Below, in pieces: positions 42,435-51,468 of a DNA stretch of 64,000 nucleotides; within the stretch, counting starts at the first letter, position 1; every line of letters starts with the position of its first letter. The stretch is from Palsa-465 sp963800475 (GTDB lineage Bacteria > Actinomycetota > Thermoleophilia > Solirubrobacterales > Solirubrobacteraceae). Under the pieces are notes generated by a model. That model ran no database searches. It was given only the letters and a program-made list of their open reading frames with translations, and was not told the origin of the DNA. Position numbers and translations under genes: made by a program. The stretch is from NCBI GenBank assembly GCA_963800475.1, contig CAWDAZ010000001.1, positions 682,001-746,000 on the forward strand, given 5' to 3'.

Positions 42435-43073
42435 ATGCGTCGCCGCCGGGACCCTGGCATCCACACGAGCCGGGATCCGGTCGGTGTGATCCTGGCGGGT
42501 GGAAGGGGCACCCGGATGGGTGGATCGAAGGCCGTGGTCCACCTCAACGGCCGCCCGCTGGTCTCTTATCCGCTGGAGGCGATGTGGCGCGCGCTGGGGA
42601 GCGTCGCGATCGTCGCGAAGATCGGCTCCGAGCTGCCCGGCGTCGCCGGCGTCACGGTGTGGATCGAGCCCGACGAGCCGACCCATCCGCTGGCCGGCGT
42701 CGTGCACGCCCTCGGCCTCGCCGACGGGCGCCCGGTGATGGTGTGCGCACTCGACCTCCCGTTCGTGACCGCGAACCTGATCCGCGCGATCGCGGACACG
42801 GACGGCGGCGGTGCTCCGGCGGTGATCGCGAGCCTCGGCGGTCGCACGCAGCCCCTGCTCGGCTGCTACCAGCCCGAGGCACTCGGACCGCTGACGGCTG
42901 CGCTTGCGCGGGCCGACGTGCCGGCCCGCGAGGCCGTGGCGAGGATCGATCCGGTGCTCCACGAGGTCCGCGACGCCGACGAGCTGTTCAACATCAACTC
43001 CCCGGACGACCTGCTCCAGGCCTCGGCGATGCTGGACCGGCGGCGGGCGGGCGCCAGGCAGCCGTCGCGCTAG
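42435..43073 (+). CDS. mobA: Molybdenum cofactor guanylyltransferase (MobA-like)
   Basis: A 212-residue nucleotidyltransferase. VGVILAGGRGTRMGGSKAVV is the GTP-binding LAGGxSxRMGxxK motif. ALDLPFVTANLI is the metal-binding region, and RTQPLLGCYQPEAL and FNINSPDDLLQA are conserved in MobA. It attaches GMP to molybdopterin to give the bis-MGD or MGD cofactor. MoaA, the first enzyme of the same pathway, is encoded 2 kb away on the other strand. Confidence 0.87.
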   Translation: MRRRRDPGIHTSRDPVGVILAGGRGTRMGGSKAVVHLNGRPLVSYPLEAMWRALGSVAIVAKIGSELPGVAGVTVWIEPDEPTHPLAGVVHALGLADGRPVMVCALDLPFVTANLIRAIADTDGGGAPAVIASLGGRTQPLLGCYQPEALGPLTAALARADVPAREAVARIDPVLHEVRDADELFNINSPDDLLQASAMLDRRRAGARQPSR

Positions 43074-43074
43074 C

Positions 43075-44862
43075 TCAGCCGAACGTGAAGTCGTAGGCGC
43101 TGACGCCGGGAGGGATCTGCAGCGTCAGCGCGTGTTGCTGGGCGGATCGCAGCGACACGAGCGAGTAGAGCCGCTGCCCGGTGACCGTCACCAGGCCGCC
43201 GTGCACGTCCGCACCGGCCGACCGCCCGCCGATCGGCCGGCCGTCGAGCAGCACGCGCACCGACCGCGGCGCATTGCCCACGGAGGTCATCACCAGATAG
43301 ACGTGCGCGGCCTGGAAGCCGGCCTCGATCTCGGCGCCCGAGGAGACCGCGGTCGAGGACTCCGAGCTCACGCGCCACGTACCGCGCAGGCCGAACTCGT
43401 TGAGCTGCGGGTCGGTGACGCCCGTGTAGGCGTGGACGCCGGGCCGGAGCGGCTGCGCGAACCCAGTCGAGCGCTCCGCGTCCAGGTAGGTCTCGGGCGT
43501 GTTCAGCCCCGCCGCGGGCATGATCGCCGTCGCGGTCATCGGCATCGGGAGCCGGGTCACGCCGGCCTCGTGGAGCAGCTCCCGCACGGCCGCCTCGCTC
43601 TGCTTGTAGTCGCCCTCGCCGAACTGGGTGTGGCGCACGTTCCCGCCGGAGTCGACCAGGTACTCGGCCGGCCAGTACTCGTTCTGGTACGCGTTCCAGG
43701 TCGCGAGGTTGTTGTCCTGTACGACCGGATAGCGGATCCCGTCGGATTGGACCGCCTGCAGGACGTTCGACGCCTGCTGCTCGAAGGTGAACTCAGGAGC
43801 CTCGATCCCGACGATCTGCAGCCCGTACGGGTGATACGTGGCGTACAGCCCCTTCAGGAACGGCAGCGTCCGGATGCAGTTGATGCACGTGTAGGTCCAG
43901 AAGTCGATCAGCACCACGCGCCCGTGCAGCCCCGCGATCGTGAGCGGTTGCCCACCCGGTGTGTTGAACCATCGCTGCGTGTCGGTGAACTCGGGCGCCG
44001 GGCCGAGGTTCGGAAGCGCAGGCGTTTGGACGCCCGGGATCGCGACGCCGACCGCGGGCGGCATCGGCTTGGAGGCCGCCTCCTTGGCCTGCCGGACCGC
44101 GAACCGCGACGGCGGGCGCAGCGACGCCAGCCGGTTCTGAACGGCCCCGGAGTTCTCGAGCGAGCGGGTCGGGTCGACGAGGAACGCCGGCAGGCTCGCG
44201 TCCTGGGCGAGCGTGTTCTCGAACCGCACGTCGAGGTTGAACGCCATCGCGATCCCGGTCACGAGCAACACCGCGCCGAGCGTGCGCTCGACGACGTAGC
44301 CCTTCGCGTGGCGGCGGATCACGCCGACCGCCTTGCGCCCGCCGTACGCCCACAGCAGCAGGACCGCGCTCAGCCCGGCGACGTACGCGATTCCGACCGC
44401 GACGACGCGGACGCTCGTGTTCCCCGAGGCGCTGACCGAGATCACCGCGGCGAGGATCGGTCCAGCGCACGGAGCGCAGACGAAGCCCAGCGCGCCGCCG
44501 ACCGCCAGCCCGCTCCAGAACCCGTTCCCGCGCGACGAGGGCCCGAAGCGCGCCAGCCGCGACAGCGGTGCCTGCACCCGTGCGGCCCATTGCGGGACGA
44601 GCAGCAGCGCCCCGAATGCGATCAGCACGATCACCGCGAGCGTCCGCGTCGCGCCGGCGGCGAGCCCGATCCCCTTCGTGATTTGGGCGAGCGCGACGAT
44701 CGCGATCAGGAACGTGATCGCCAGCCCCAGCACGATCCCGAGCGGGCGGCGGCGGCCGCCGAGCGCGCTCGCGGACAGCATCGCGGGCAACACCGGCAGT
44801 ACGCATGGAGTGATCGCGGTGCCGGCACCGGCGATCAGCGCAAACAGCAACAGCAGCAACAT
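43075..44862 (-). CDS. dipZ: DipZ-type thiol-disulfide transporter (CcdA plus thioredoxin plus C-terminal domain)
   Basis: A 595-residue three-part protein. Residues 1-215 form a CcdA/DsbD-type membrane domain with Cys in ITPCVLPVLPAM and CAPCAGPILAAV, which pass electrons across the membrane. From about 300 a thioredoxin-like domain faces outside, with WTYTCINCIRTLPFLKGL (CINC active site). The last 150 residues form a beta-sandwich domain as in DipZ of mycobacteria. It supplies reducing power for extracytoplasmic thiols or cytochrome c maturation. Confidence 0.92.
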   Translation of the reverse strand: MLLLLLFALIAGAGTAITPCVLPVLPAMLSASALGGRRRPLGIVLGLAITFLIAIVALAQITKGIGLAAGATRTLAVIVLIAFGALLLVPQWAARVQAPLSRLARFGPSSRGNGFWSGLAVGGALGFVCAPCAGPILAAVISVSASGNTSVRVVAVGIAYVAGLSAVLLLWAYGGRKAVGVIRRHAKGYVVERTLGAVLLVTGIAMAFNLDVRFENTLAQDASLPAFLVDPTRSLENSGAVQNRLASLRPPSRFAVRQAKEAASKPMPPAVGVAIPGVQTPALPNLGPAPEFTDTQRWFNTPGGQPLTIAGLHGRVVLIDFWTYTCINCIRTLPFLKGLYATYHPYGLQIVGIEAPEFTFEQQASNVLQAVQSDGIRYPVVQDNNLATWNAYQNEYWPAEYLVDSGGNVRHTQFGEGDYKQSEAAVRELLHEAGVTRLPMPMTATAIMPAAGLNTPETYLDAERSTGFAQPLRPGVHAYTGVTDPQLNEFGLRGTWRVSSESSTAVSSGAEIEAGFQAAHVYLVMTSVGNAPRSVRVLLDGRPIGGRSAGADVHGGLVTVTGQRLYSLVSLRSAQQHALTLQIPPGVSAYDFTFG

Positions 44863-44924
44863 CTCGGCCTACATGATGGTGGACAGCACTGTTGAGGCCG
44901 CGTTAACGGCGTCCAGCGCGGCAG

Positions 44925-45920
44925 TCAACCGCCGATCGCGGACATCGTGCGCGGCGGCTGGATGAATCCCGGCTCGCCGACGTGGTGCTTGAGCTCCTTG
45001 CGCCAGACCGCGTCGCGGATGATCCGGTCGAGCTCGTCGTCGGTCGCGCCCGCACGGAGCGGCTCGCGCAGATCGGTCTCGTTGAGCGAGAACAGGCACG
45101 TGCGCAACCGGCCGTCGGCGGTCAGCCGGATACGGTTGCAGTCGCCGCAGAACGGCTCCGAGACCGGGTTGATGAAGCCGATCCTGCCCCGACCGTCGGC
45201 GAACCGGTACACGCTCGCCGTCGCGCTCGGTTCGCGCGGCTCGGGCTCGAGCGGGTACACGGCTCCGATCGTCTCGCGGATCTCGCGGCAGGTCAGCACC
45301 TGGTCGGGCGTCCAGGCGTGGTCGGCGTCGAGCGGCATGAACTCGATGAACCGCACCTCGTAAGGATGCCGGCGAGCGAACTCGGCGAACGGCAGCAGCT
45401 CCTCCTCGGTGAAGCCGCGGATCGCGACCGCGTTGACCTTGATCGGGTGCGCCTCGGGAAACGCCGCCAGCCGCTCGAGCCCGCGCAGCACCTGGGGGAG
45501 AGCGTCGCGGCGCGTCAGCTCGTAGAAGCGGTCCTGCTGGAGCGAGTCGATCGACACGTTGAAGCGGTCGACGCCCGCTCGCACCAGGGCTTCGGCGTCG
45601 CGCTCGAGCAGGAACCCGTTGGTGGTCACGGACAGCTCGGCGACGTCTTCGAGGTTGCTGAGCATCCCCGCCAGCTGCGGGAAGTCCCTGCGCACGAGCG
45701 GCTCCCCGCCGGTCAGGCGGACTTCGGTGACGCCCATCTCGGCGAGCAGCGCGACCAGGCGCGTGATCTCCTCGAAGTGGAGGATCTCGTCGCGCTCGAG
45801 CCACGGGAGGCCCTCCGCGGGCATGCAGTACTGGCAGCGGAAGTTGCAGCGGTCGGTGACCGATACGCGGAGGTCGCCGATCATCCGGCCGTGACCGTCG
45901 CGGAGGGGCTCGCGCTTCAT
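44925..45920 (-). CDS. moaA: GTP 3',8-cyclase MoaA
   Basis: A 331-residue radical SAM enzyme for the first step of molybdenum cofactor synthesis. The N-terminal cluster is TDRCNFRCQYC; LTGGEPLVRRDF contacts SAM. The C-terminal cluster has EPFCGDCNRIRLTADGRLRTC, which binds GTP. The C-terminal Gly-Gly needed for activation is present. It stands near mobA, so molybdoenzymes are expected in this organism. Confidence 0.96.
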   Translation of the reverse strand: MKREPLRDGHGRMIGDLRVSVTDRCNFRCQYCMPAEGLPWLERDEILHFEEITRLVALLAEMGVTEVRLTGGEPLVRRDFPQLAGMLSNLEDVAELSVTTNGFLLERDAEALVRAGVDRFNVSIDSLQQDRFYELTRRDALPQVLRGLERLAAFPEAHPIKVNAVAIRGFTEEELLPFAEFARRHPYEVRFIEFMPLDADHAWTPDQVLTCREIRETIGAVYPLEPEPREPSATASVYRFADGRGRIGFINPVSEPFCGDCNRIRLTADGRLRTCLFSLNETDLREPLRAGATDDELDRIIRDAVWRKELKHHVGEPGFIQPPRTMSAIGG

Positions 45921-45971
45921 CGAATGAAGGCTACCCCCAGCGGCCCCACAGCCGACTCGGGCGCCGCAGAG

Positions 45972-46529
45972 CTAGCCCGGCTGGGGCTTGGCCAGCCGTC
46001 CAAACGCGACCATGTCGAGCTGGGCGCCCTTGCCGCGCATGAACGAGCGCAGCACCCCCTCGCGGTCAAAGCTGCTGCGCACCGCGACGCGTTGCGAGGC
46101 GACGTTGTCAGTCGCGGCATACAGGTCGACCCGCTCGATCCCGAGCGACGCGAAGCCCCACCGGCAGATCAGGCTGACGGCGCGGGTGGCGTGCCCGCCA
46201 CCGCGCGCGTCCGCGGCGAGGAAGTAGCCCACCTCGGCGCGGCGGTGCTCCCACGCGATCCGGACCAGCGAGATCGAGCCGACGAGCTCGTCCGTCGACG
46301 TCGAGACGATCGCGAACGGCGCGGCGGTTCCGGCGAGGATCGCGTCGTGGCGGCGAAGCAGGTAGGTGCGCGCGTCAGCGTCGCCGTAGTTGGGCGGGAC
46401 GCTCGTCCAGCGGACGATCTCGGGATCGCGACAGATCCGCACCAGCGCCGGCGCGTCGGTATCGCGCCACGGGCGCAGCGCCGTCGGCGCGTCGACGAGC
46501 GGTTCGCCCGGAAGCGCGAGCCGGCTCAT
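45972..46529 (-). CDS. GNAT N-acetyltransferase (RimJ/RimL-like)
   Basis: A 185-residue acetyltransferase. LRPWRDTDAPALVRICRDPEI is the usual RimJ-like start. VGYFLAADARGGGHATRAVSL is the acetyl-CoA loop, and RVDLYAATDNVASQRV is motif B with the Asn-x-x-Ser signature. The ATG overlaps the meaB stop (ATGA), so it belongs to the mutase operon, although its substrate is unknown. Confidence 0.88.
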   Translation of the reverse strand: MSRLALPGEPLVDAPTALRPWRDTDAPALVRICRDPEIVRWTSVPPNYGDADARTYLLRRHDAILAGTAAPFAIVSTSTDELVGSISLVRIAWEHRRAEVGYFLAADARGGGHATRAVSLICRWGFASLGIERVDLYAATDNVASQRVAVRSSFDREGVLRSFMRGKGAQLDMVAFGRLAKPQPG

Positions 46530-47497
46530 GCGTCGCCGGCGGCGAAGCGCTCGAGCGCTTCGAGCAGCGCCGGAACGTCGAGCGACGGATCCTGCGAAGC
46601 GAGCCAGCGCTCCGCCGCGCGCCGGCCGCCGAGCGCGCGGAGCCCGCGCTCACCGTGCTCGGCGGTGTAGTCGGCGAGCGCGTGCATGCGGCGCGCGCTT
46701 CGTCGCCGGGCCGGCAGGTCGAGCGCGGCGCGATGGACGTCCAGCGCGTCGACGAGCGCCGCGATCCCCACCGGGGGGGCGACCGACGAGACCGCGACGA
46801 CCTGGGTATCGGCCGAGCCGAGCGCCCGTAGCGAGGCCTGAAGGTCGGCGACCGCGCGCGACGCGGCCTTGCCGAGATCTGCCTTGGTCACCACCAGCAC
46901 GTCGGGGGTCTCCATGATTCCCGCCTTGAGGAACTGGAGCACGTCGCCGGATGCGGGCTGGACGACCACGGCGACGCTGTCCGCGACGTCGGCGACGTCG
47001 GTCTCCGATTGACCGACCCCGACCGTCTCGATCACGACCACGTCGAACGCGGCCGCGAGCGCCGCCGCGGCGGCGCGGGTCGCCGGGGCGAGCCCCCCGA
47101 CTCGGTCGCCCGCCGCGGTCGAGCGGATGAACACGCCGGCGTCGGAGGGGTCGACCTCGATTCGCGCACGGTCGCCGAGCAGCGCCCCACCGGAGCGCTT
47201 CGAGGTCGGGTCGACCGCGAGCATTGCGACCGTTCGGCCGCGGGCGCGCCACTCGGCGGCCAGCCGCGAGAGCAGGGACGACTTGCCAACGCCGGGCGGG
47301 CCGGTGATCCCGACCACGTGTCCGGGCGCCTCGCCGCCGAGCGCCGCGGGCGAGACCGCGGCCAACAGCGCGGAGGCCTGCTCGCGCGCGCCCGGAGAGC
47401 GGGTCTCGAGCAAATTGAGGACCGCAGGGGCTACCGAGATCTCGTGCTCGCGCAGCCTCGCGCCGAGCTCTGCTCCGTCCGCCGCCGCGGGGGTCAA
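46526..47497 (-). CDS. meaB: MeaB-type G-protein chaperone of a B12-dependent mutase
   Basis: A 323-residue GTPase. Walker A is ITGPPGVGKSSLLSRL; AVDPTSKRSGGALLGDRARI and FIRSTAAGDRVGGLA are the ArgK/MeaB switch regions. The TKADLGK base-recognition motif is present. MeaB loads and protects the cobalamin of methylmalonyl- or ethylmalonyl-CoA mutase. A TTG start overlaps the stop of the mutase gene (TTGA), which fits a dedicated chaperone. Confidence 0.94.
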   Translation of the reverse strand: MTPAAADGAELGARLREHEISVAPAVLNLLETRSPGAREQASALLAAVSPAALGGEAPGHVVGITGPPGVGKSSLLSRLAAEWRARGRTVAMLAVDPTSKRSGGALLGDRARIEVDPSDAGVFIRSTAAGDRVGGLAPATRAAAAALAAAFDVVVIETVGVGQSETDVADVADSVAVVVQPASGDVLQFLKAGIMETPDVLVVTKADLGKAASRAVADLQASLRALGSADTQVVAVSSVAPPVGIAALVDALDVHRAALDLPARRRSARRMHALADYTAEHGERGLRALGGRRAAERWLASQDPSLDVPALLEALERFAAGDA

Positions 47498-49494
47498 GCC
47501 GGGGTCGCGATGCCGTTGCGCTCGGCGACGAGCCCGACGATGTCGCGCATCATCTGGTTCAGATCCCAGTCCTTCGGGGTGTACACGGCGGCGATGCCGG
47601 CCTCCCGCAGCGCCTCGGCGTCGGCCTCGGGGATGATCCCGCCGAGCACGATCGGCACGTCGCCGACGCCGGCCGCCCGCATCGCCTCGAGCACCGCGGG
47701 GACAAGCTCGCGATGCGAGCCCGACAGGATCGACAGGCCGACCACGTGCACGCCCTCCTGGGCGGCCGAGGTGGCGATCTGCGAGGGAGACAGGCGGATC
47801 CCTTCATAGACGACATCCATCCCGGCGTCGCGGGCGCGGACCGCGATCTGCTCGGCCCCGTTCGAGTGCCCGTCGAGGCCTGGCTTGCCGACCAGGAACT
47901 TGAGCCGGCGGCCGAGCGCCTCGCTGACGCGCTCGACCTGCTCGCGGAGCTCGGCGATGTCCTCGCTCGGCGCGGCGGCGGCGGCCTCGCCGACGCCGGT
48001 CGGGGCGCGGTATTCGCCGAACACGTCGCGCAGCGTCTGCGCCCACTCGCCGGTGGTGACGCCGGCGCGGGCGGCGGCGATCGTCGCGGGCATGATGTTC
48101 TCGCTGTCGTCGCGGGCAACCCGCGCGAGCTCCGCGAGCGCGCCGTCCACGGCGGCCTGGTCGCGGTCGGCGCGCCAGCGCTCGAGGGCGGCCTGCTGGT
48201 CGGCCTCGACCTGGGGGTCGACGACCAGGATCCCGCCGTCGGCGTCGGCGGTCAGCGGCGACGGCTCGGTCGAGGTGAAGCGGTTCATTCCGACGACCGT
48301 CTGGTCACCGGCTTCGATCCGCCGCCACCGCTCGCGGTGGGACTCGACGAGCGCCGCCTTCATGTAGTCGACCGCCTCGACCGCGCCGCCCAGCTCGCCC
48401 ACACGCTCCATCTCCGCGCGCGCGCCTTCGACGAGCTCCGCGACCAGGCCGTCCATCACCTTCGACCCCTCGAACACGTCGGGGTACTCGAGCACGTCGG
48501 TCTCGTAAGCCAGGATCTGCTGCAGGCGCAGCGACCACTGCTGGTCCCACGGACGCGGGAGCCCGAGCGCCTCGTTCCACGCCGGAAGCTGGATCGCGCG
48601 CGCGCGGGCGCTGCGCCCGAGCGTCACCGCCAGCGCCTCGAGCGCGATCCGGTAGACGTTGTTCTCCGGCTGCATCTCGGTGAGACCGAGGGAGTTGACC
48701 TGGACGCCGTAGCGGAACCGGCGGAGCTTCTCGTTCTCGACGCCGTACCGCGTGCGGCCCAGCTCATCCCAGATCGCGGACATCGCGCGGAGCTTCGCGT
48801 GCTCCTCGACGAACCGCACGCCGGCGTTGACGAAGAACGAGATCCGGCCGAACACGCTGCCCATCAGGTCCTGGTCGACGCGCTCGCGGACCGCGTCGAG
48901 CACCGCGATCGCGTTGCTCATCGCGTAGGCGATCTCCTGCACCGGCGTCGCGCCCGCTTCCTGCAGGTGGTACGAGCAGATGTTGATCGGATTCCACTTC
49001 GGCACGTGCTCGACGGTGTAGGCGATCGTGTCGGCGATCAGCCGCATGCTCGGGCCGGGCGGGAACGCGTACGTGCCTCGCGACAGGTACTCCTTGAGGA
49101 TGTCGTTCTGGGTCGTGCCCTGGAGCTGCTGCTCGGCTACCCCGTGCTCGTCGGCGGTGACGATGTACAGCGCCAGCAGCCAGGCGGCGGTCGCGTTGAT
49201 CGTCATCGACGTGTTCATCTGGTCGAGCGGGATCCCCTCGAGCAGCGTGCGCATGTCGCCCTCGTGCGCGATCGACACGCCGACCTTTCCGACCTCGCCG
49301 CGCGCGAGCTCGTGGTCAGGGTCGTAACCGGTCTGGGTGGGGAGATCGAACGCGACCGACAGCCCGGTCTGGCCCTTCTCGAGATTGCGGCGGTAGAGCT
49401 CGTTGGAGCGCCGGGCGTCGGAATGCCCTGCGTAGGTGCGCATCAACCACGGGCGGTCGCGCTCGGGAAGGCGTGGTGAGGGCCGGTCGGACAT
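47494..49494 (-). CDS. ecm: B12-dependent acyl-CoA mutase, ethylmalonyl-CoA mutase (MeaA) type
   Basis: A 666-residue mutase with catalytic barrel and B12 domain in one chain. RPWLMRTYAGHSDARRSN, GLSVAFDLPTQTGYDPDH and WNPINICSYHLQEAGATP match the MeaA/ethylmalonyl-CoA mutase branch rather than methylmalonyl-CoA mutase. The B12 site is GKPGLDGHSNGAEQIA (DxHxxG) with LSILSGSH and VVLGGIIP-type segments. The reaction is (2R)-ethylmalonyl-CoA to methylsuccinyl-CoA. It is followed by meaB and a GNAT gene in one overlapping operon. The crotonyl-CoA carboxylase/reductase that makes its precursor is 3 kb away. Confidence 0.9.
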   Translation of the reverse strand: MSDRPSPRLPERDRPWLMRTYAGHSDARRSNELYRRNLEKGQTGLSVAFDLPTQTGYDPDHELARGEVGKVGVSIAHEGDMRTLLEGIPLDQMNTSMTINATAAWLLALYIVTADEHGVAEQQLQGTTQNDILKEYLSRGTYAFPPGPSMRLIADTIAYTVEHVPKWNPINICSYHLQEAGATPVQEIAYAMSNAIAVLDAVRERVDQDLMGSVFGRISFFVNAGVRFVEEHAKLRAMSAIWDELGRTRYGVENEKLRRFRYGVQVNSLGLTEMQPENNVYRIALEALAVTLGRSARARAIQLPAWNEALGLPRPWDQQWSLRLQQILAYETDVLEYPDVFEGSKVMDGLVAELVEGARAEMERVGELGGAVEAVDYMKAALVESHRERWRRIEAGDQTVVGMNRFTSTEPSPLTADADGGILVVDPQVEADQQAALERWRADRDQAAVDGALAELARVARDDSENIMPATIAAARAGVTTGEWAQTLRDVFGEYRAPTGVGEAAAAAPSEDIAELREQVERVSEALGRRLKFLVGKPGLDGHSNGAEQIAVRARDAGMDVVYEGIRLSPSQIATSAAQEGVHVVGLSILSGSHRELVPAVLEAMRAAGVGDVPIVLGGIIPEADAEALREAGIAAVYTPKDWDLNQMMRDIVGLVAERNGIATPA

Positions 49495-49552
49495 CGACGT
49501 TCATTCTATGGACGGATGTGCGCTGAAGGCGGCGCTCGGGTAACGTGAACCC

Positions 49553-50290
49553 ATGCCAGATCAAAGCAACGCCGCCACCGAGCACTCGATCATGCAGGAG
49601 ATCACGGCGCCACTGGCAAGGCTTTCCGACGATCCGATGTCTGGCGTCGCCGACGTCAGCTTCCCCCAGGCGTTGCGGGGCTACGACAGGCTCGCCGTCA
49701 ATGCGTACGTCAAGAAGACGAGCCAGCTGGTCGCGGAGCTGCAGGCCACGCGATCGCCCGAGGCCGCGGTGCGCCGTGCGCTGTCGCGCGTCGGCGAGGA
49801 GGTCTCCGGAATCCTGCAGCGTGCCCACGACACCGCCGAGCAGATCACCACCCAGTCGCGGATCGAGGCAGAGCAGCGTCTCGACACGGCCCGCAAGGAG
49901 GCCGCCGAGATCACCGCCGGAGCCGACCGGCGGCTGGGCGAGCTGGACTCCGAGACCGACCGGATCTGGGAGGAGCGGCACCGGATCGTCGAGGACGCCC
50001 GCGAGCTCGCCCGGCAGCTGGTCGCGCTGGCCGATTCGGCGGTCGAGCGGTTCCCGGCCGCCCCCGAGGAGACGAGCGACAGCGAGCAGCCGAAGGAGGA
50101 GGGCGAGCCGCTCGACAAGTGGGAGGGCGAGCTCGACCATTGGGAGGAGCCCGACGCGCGCGAGGACGTCGATGAGACCGCGGCGACGACCGCGATGCCG
50201 CCGGTGGTCCCGGCGGAGGCGGAGGCCGAAGGCGAGCCTGAGGCTCCGTCCGATTCCGTCCCGCCTGAGGACACTCGCAAGCTCCACTAG
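49553..50290 (+). CDS. DivIVA-domain coiled-coil protein
   Basis: A 245-residue protein. VSFPQALRGYDRLAVNAYVKK is a DivIVA-like membrane-targeting start (F-x-x-x-x-RGYdxxxVd). A coiled coil of about 100 residues follows (VGEEVSGILQRAHDTAEQI, ARKEAAEITAGADRRL). The last 80 residues are acidic, Pro/Glu-rich and probably disordered. It likely scaffolds at poles or septa. It is separated from the MBL gene by only 11 bases. Confidence 0.8.
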   Translation: MPDQSNAATEHSIMQEITAPLARLSDDPMSGVADVSFPQALRGYDRLAVNAYVKKTSQLVAELQATRSPEAAVRRALSRVGEEVSGILQRAHDTAEQITTQSRIEAEQRLDTARKEAAEITAGADRRLGELDSETDRIWEERHRIVEDARELARQLVALADSAVERFPAAPEETSDSEQPKEEGEPLDKWEGELDHWEEPDAREDVDETAATTAMPPVVPAEAEAEGEPEAPSDSVPPEDTRKLH

Positions 50291-50301
50291 GCGGCTCAGG
50301 C

Positions 50302-51159
50302 GTGGCAGGCCAGCTGATCGACGTAAAGCATCTCGATCGCGCGCGCGTAATCGCGTGCTTCGAGGTGGACGGGGCGCTGATCGACCCCGGTCCCGTGTCG
50401 TGCCTGGACGTGCTGCTCGAGGAGCTAGGCGAGCGGCGGCCGCGGGCGGTGCTGCTCACCCATATCCATCTCGACCACGCCGGCGCGACCGGCTCGCTGG
50501 TCGAGCGGTGGCCGGAGCTCGAGGTGTACGTCCACGCGCGGGGTGCGCGCCACCTGATCGACCCCGCCAAGCTGCTCGCGAGCGCCGGACGGTTGTACGG
50601 CGAGGACATGGTGCGGCTGTGGGGAGATCCGGCGCTGGTCCCGGTCCCGGAGCGCAACCTGCGGGTGCTCGAGGGCGGAGAACGGGTGCTGGACGGCGCC
50701 TTCGAGGTTGCTTATACGCCTGGGCACGCGTCCCACCACGTCAGCTACCTGTACGAGTCGACCGCGTTCGTGGGCGACGTCGGCGGTGTCCGGATCCGCG
50801 ACGACGGCCTGACGATCCCGCCGACGCCGCCGCCGGACATCGACGTAGACGCCTGGCACGACTCGGTCGAGCGGATCGCGTCGTGGCGCCCAGCACGGCT
50901 GGCGGTCACGCACTTCGGGGTCTACGACGACGTCGGTGCACAGCTCGAGGAGGTGTCGCGCCGTCTGGACGAGCGTGCACAGCGGGCGCGCGACGAGGAT
51001 CGAGAGCGGTTCATCGCCGGGATCGACGCCGAGGTTGAGGAGGGCGCGGCGGCTGAGATCCGCGCGAACTACGCGCAAGCCGCCGATCCCGAGCAGATGC
51101 ACGCGGGACTCGAGCGGTACTGGCGCAAGCGCGCCGAGGCTGTCGCTTCAGAGTCCTGA
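50302..51159 (+). CDS. MBL-fold metallo-hydrolase
   Basis: A 285-residue hydrolase from a GTG start. THIHLDHAG is the zinc HxHxDH motif; TPGHASHHVSYL, VGDVGGVRI and a later RLAVTHFGVYDD supply the further metal ligands. The C-terminal 70 residues are helical (RERFIAGIDAEVEEGAAAE). Members hydrolyse thioesters, lactones or similar. It is probably cotranscribed with the DivIVA-like gene. Confidence 0.88.
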   Translation: MAGQLIDVKHLDRARVIACFEVDGALIDPGPVSCLDVLLEELGERRPRAVLLTHIHLDHAGATGSLVERWPELEVYVHARGARHLIDPAKLLASAGRLYGEDMVRLWGDPALVPVPERNLRVLEGGERVLDGAFEVAYTPGHASHHVSYLYESTAFVGDVGGVRIRDDGLTIPPTPPPDIDVDAWHDSVERIASWRPARLAVTHFGVYDDVGAQLEEVSRRLDERAQRARDEDRERFIAGIDAEVEEGAAAEIRANYAQAADPEQMHAGLERYWRKRAEAVASES

Positions 51160-51180
51160 GCGCGGGTATCCTGGCCCCGG

Positions 51181-51468
51181 ATGTCTCAGACTGTTGAGCT
51201 TCCACGGGTGGGAGGACCAGGGAGCGGAACGGGCGGTGCGTGGCGGGTGATCGTGCTCAACGACGACTTCAATACGTTCGATCACGTCGCCGAGACGCTC
51301 GCCGGCGTGATTCCCGGAGTGACGCTCGCCGACGGCTACCGGCTCGCTGACAAGATCCACAACAGCGGCCAGGCGATTGTGTGGTCGGGCGCGCGCGAGG
51401 ACGCTGAGCAGTACTGGGAGCGGCTCGACGCCGCGGGGCTGACGATGGCCCCGCTGGAGTGCGGCTAG
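51181..51468 (+). CDS. clpS: ATP-dependent Clp protease adaptor ClpS
   Basis: A 95-residue adaptor. WRVIVLNDDFNTFDHVAETL is the ClpS core with the Asn-Asp-Asp pocket that binds N-degron residues. The motif YRLADKIHNSGQAIVWSG carries the His contact and the ClpA/ClpC-binding face. It delivers N-end-rule substrates to ClpCP. It overlaps the convergent desaturase gene by four bases. Confidence 0.92.
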   Translation: MSQTVELPRVGGPGSGTGGAWRVIVLNDDFNTFDHVAETLAGVIPGVTLADGYRLADKIHNSGQAIVWSGAREDAEQYWERLDAAGLTMAPLECG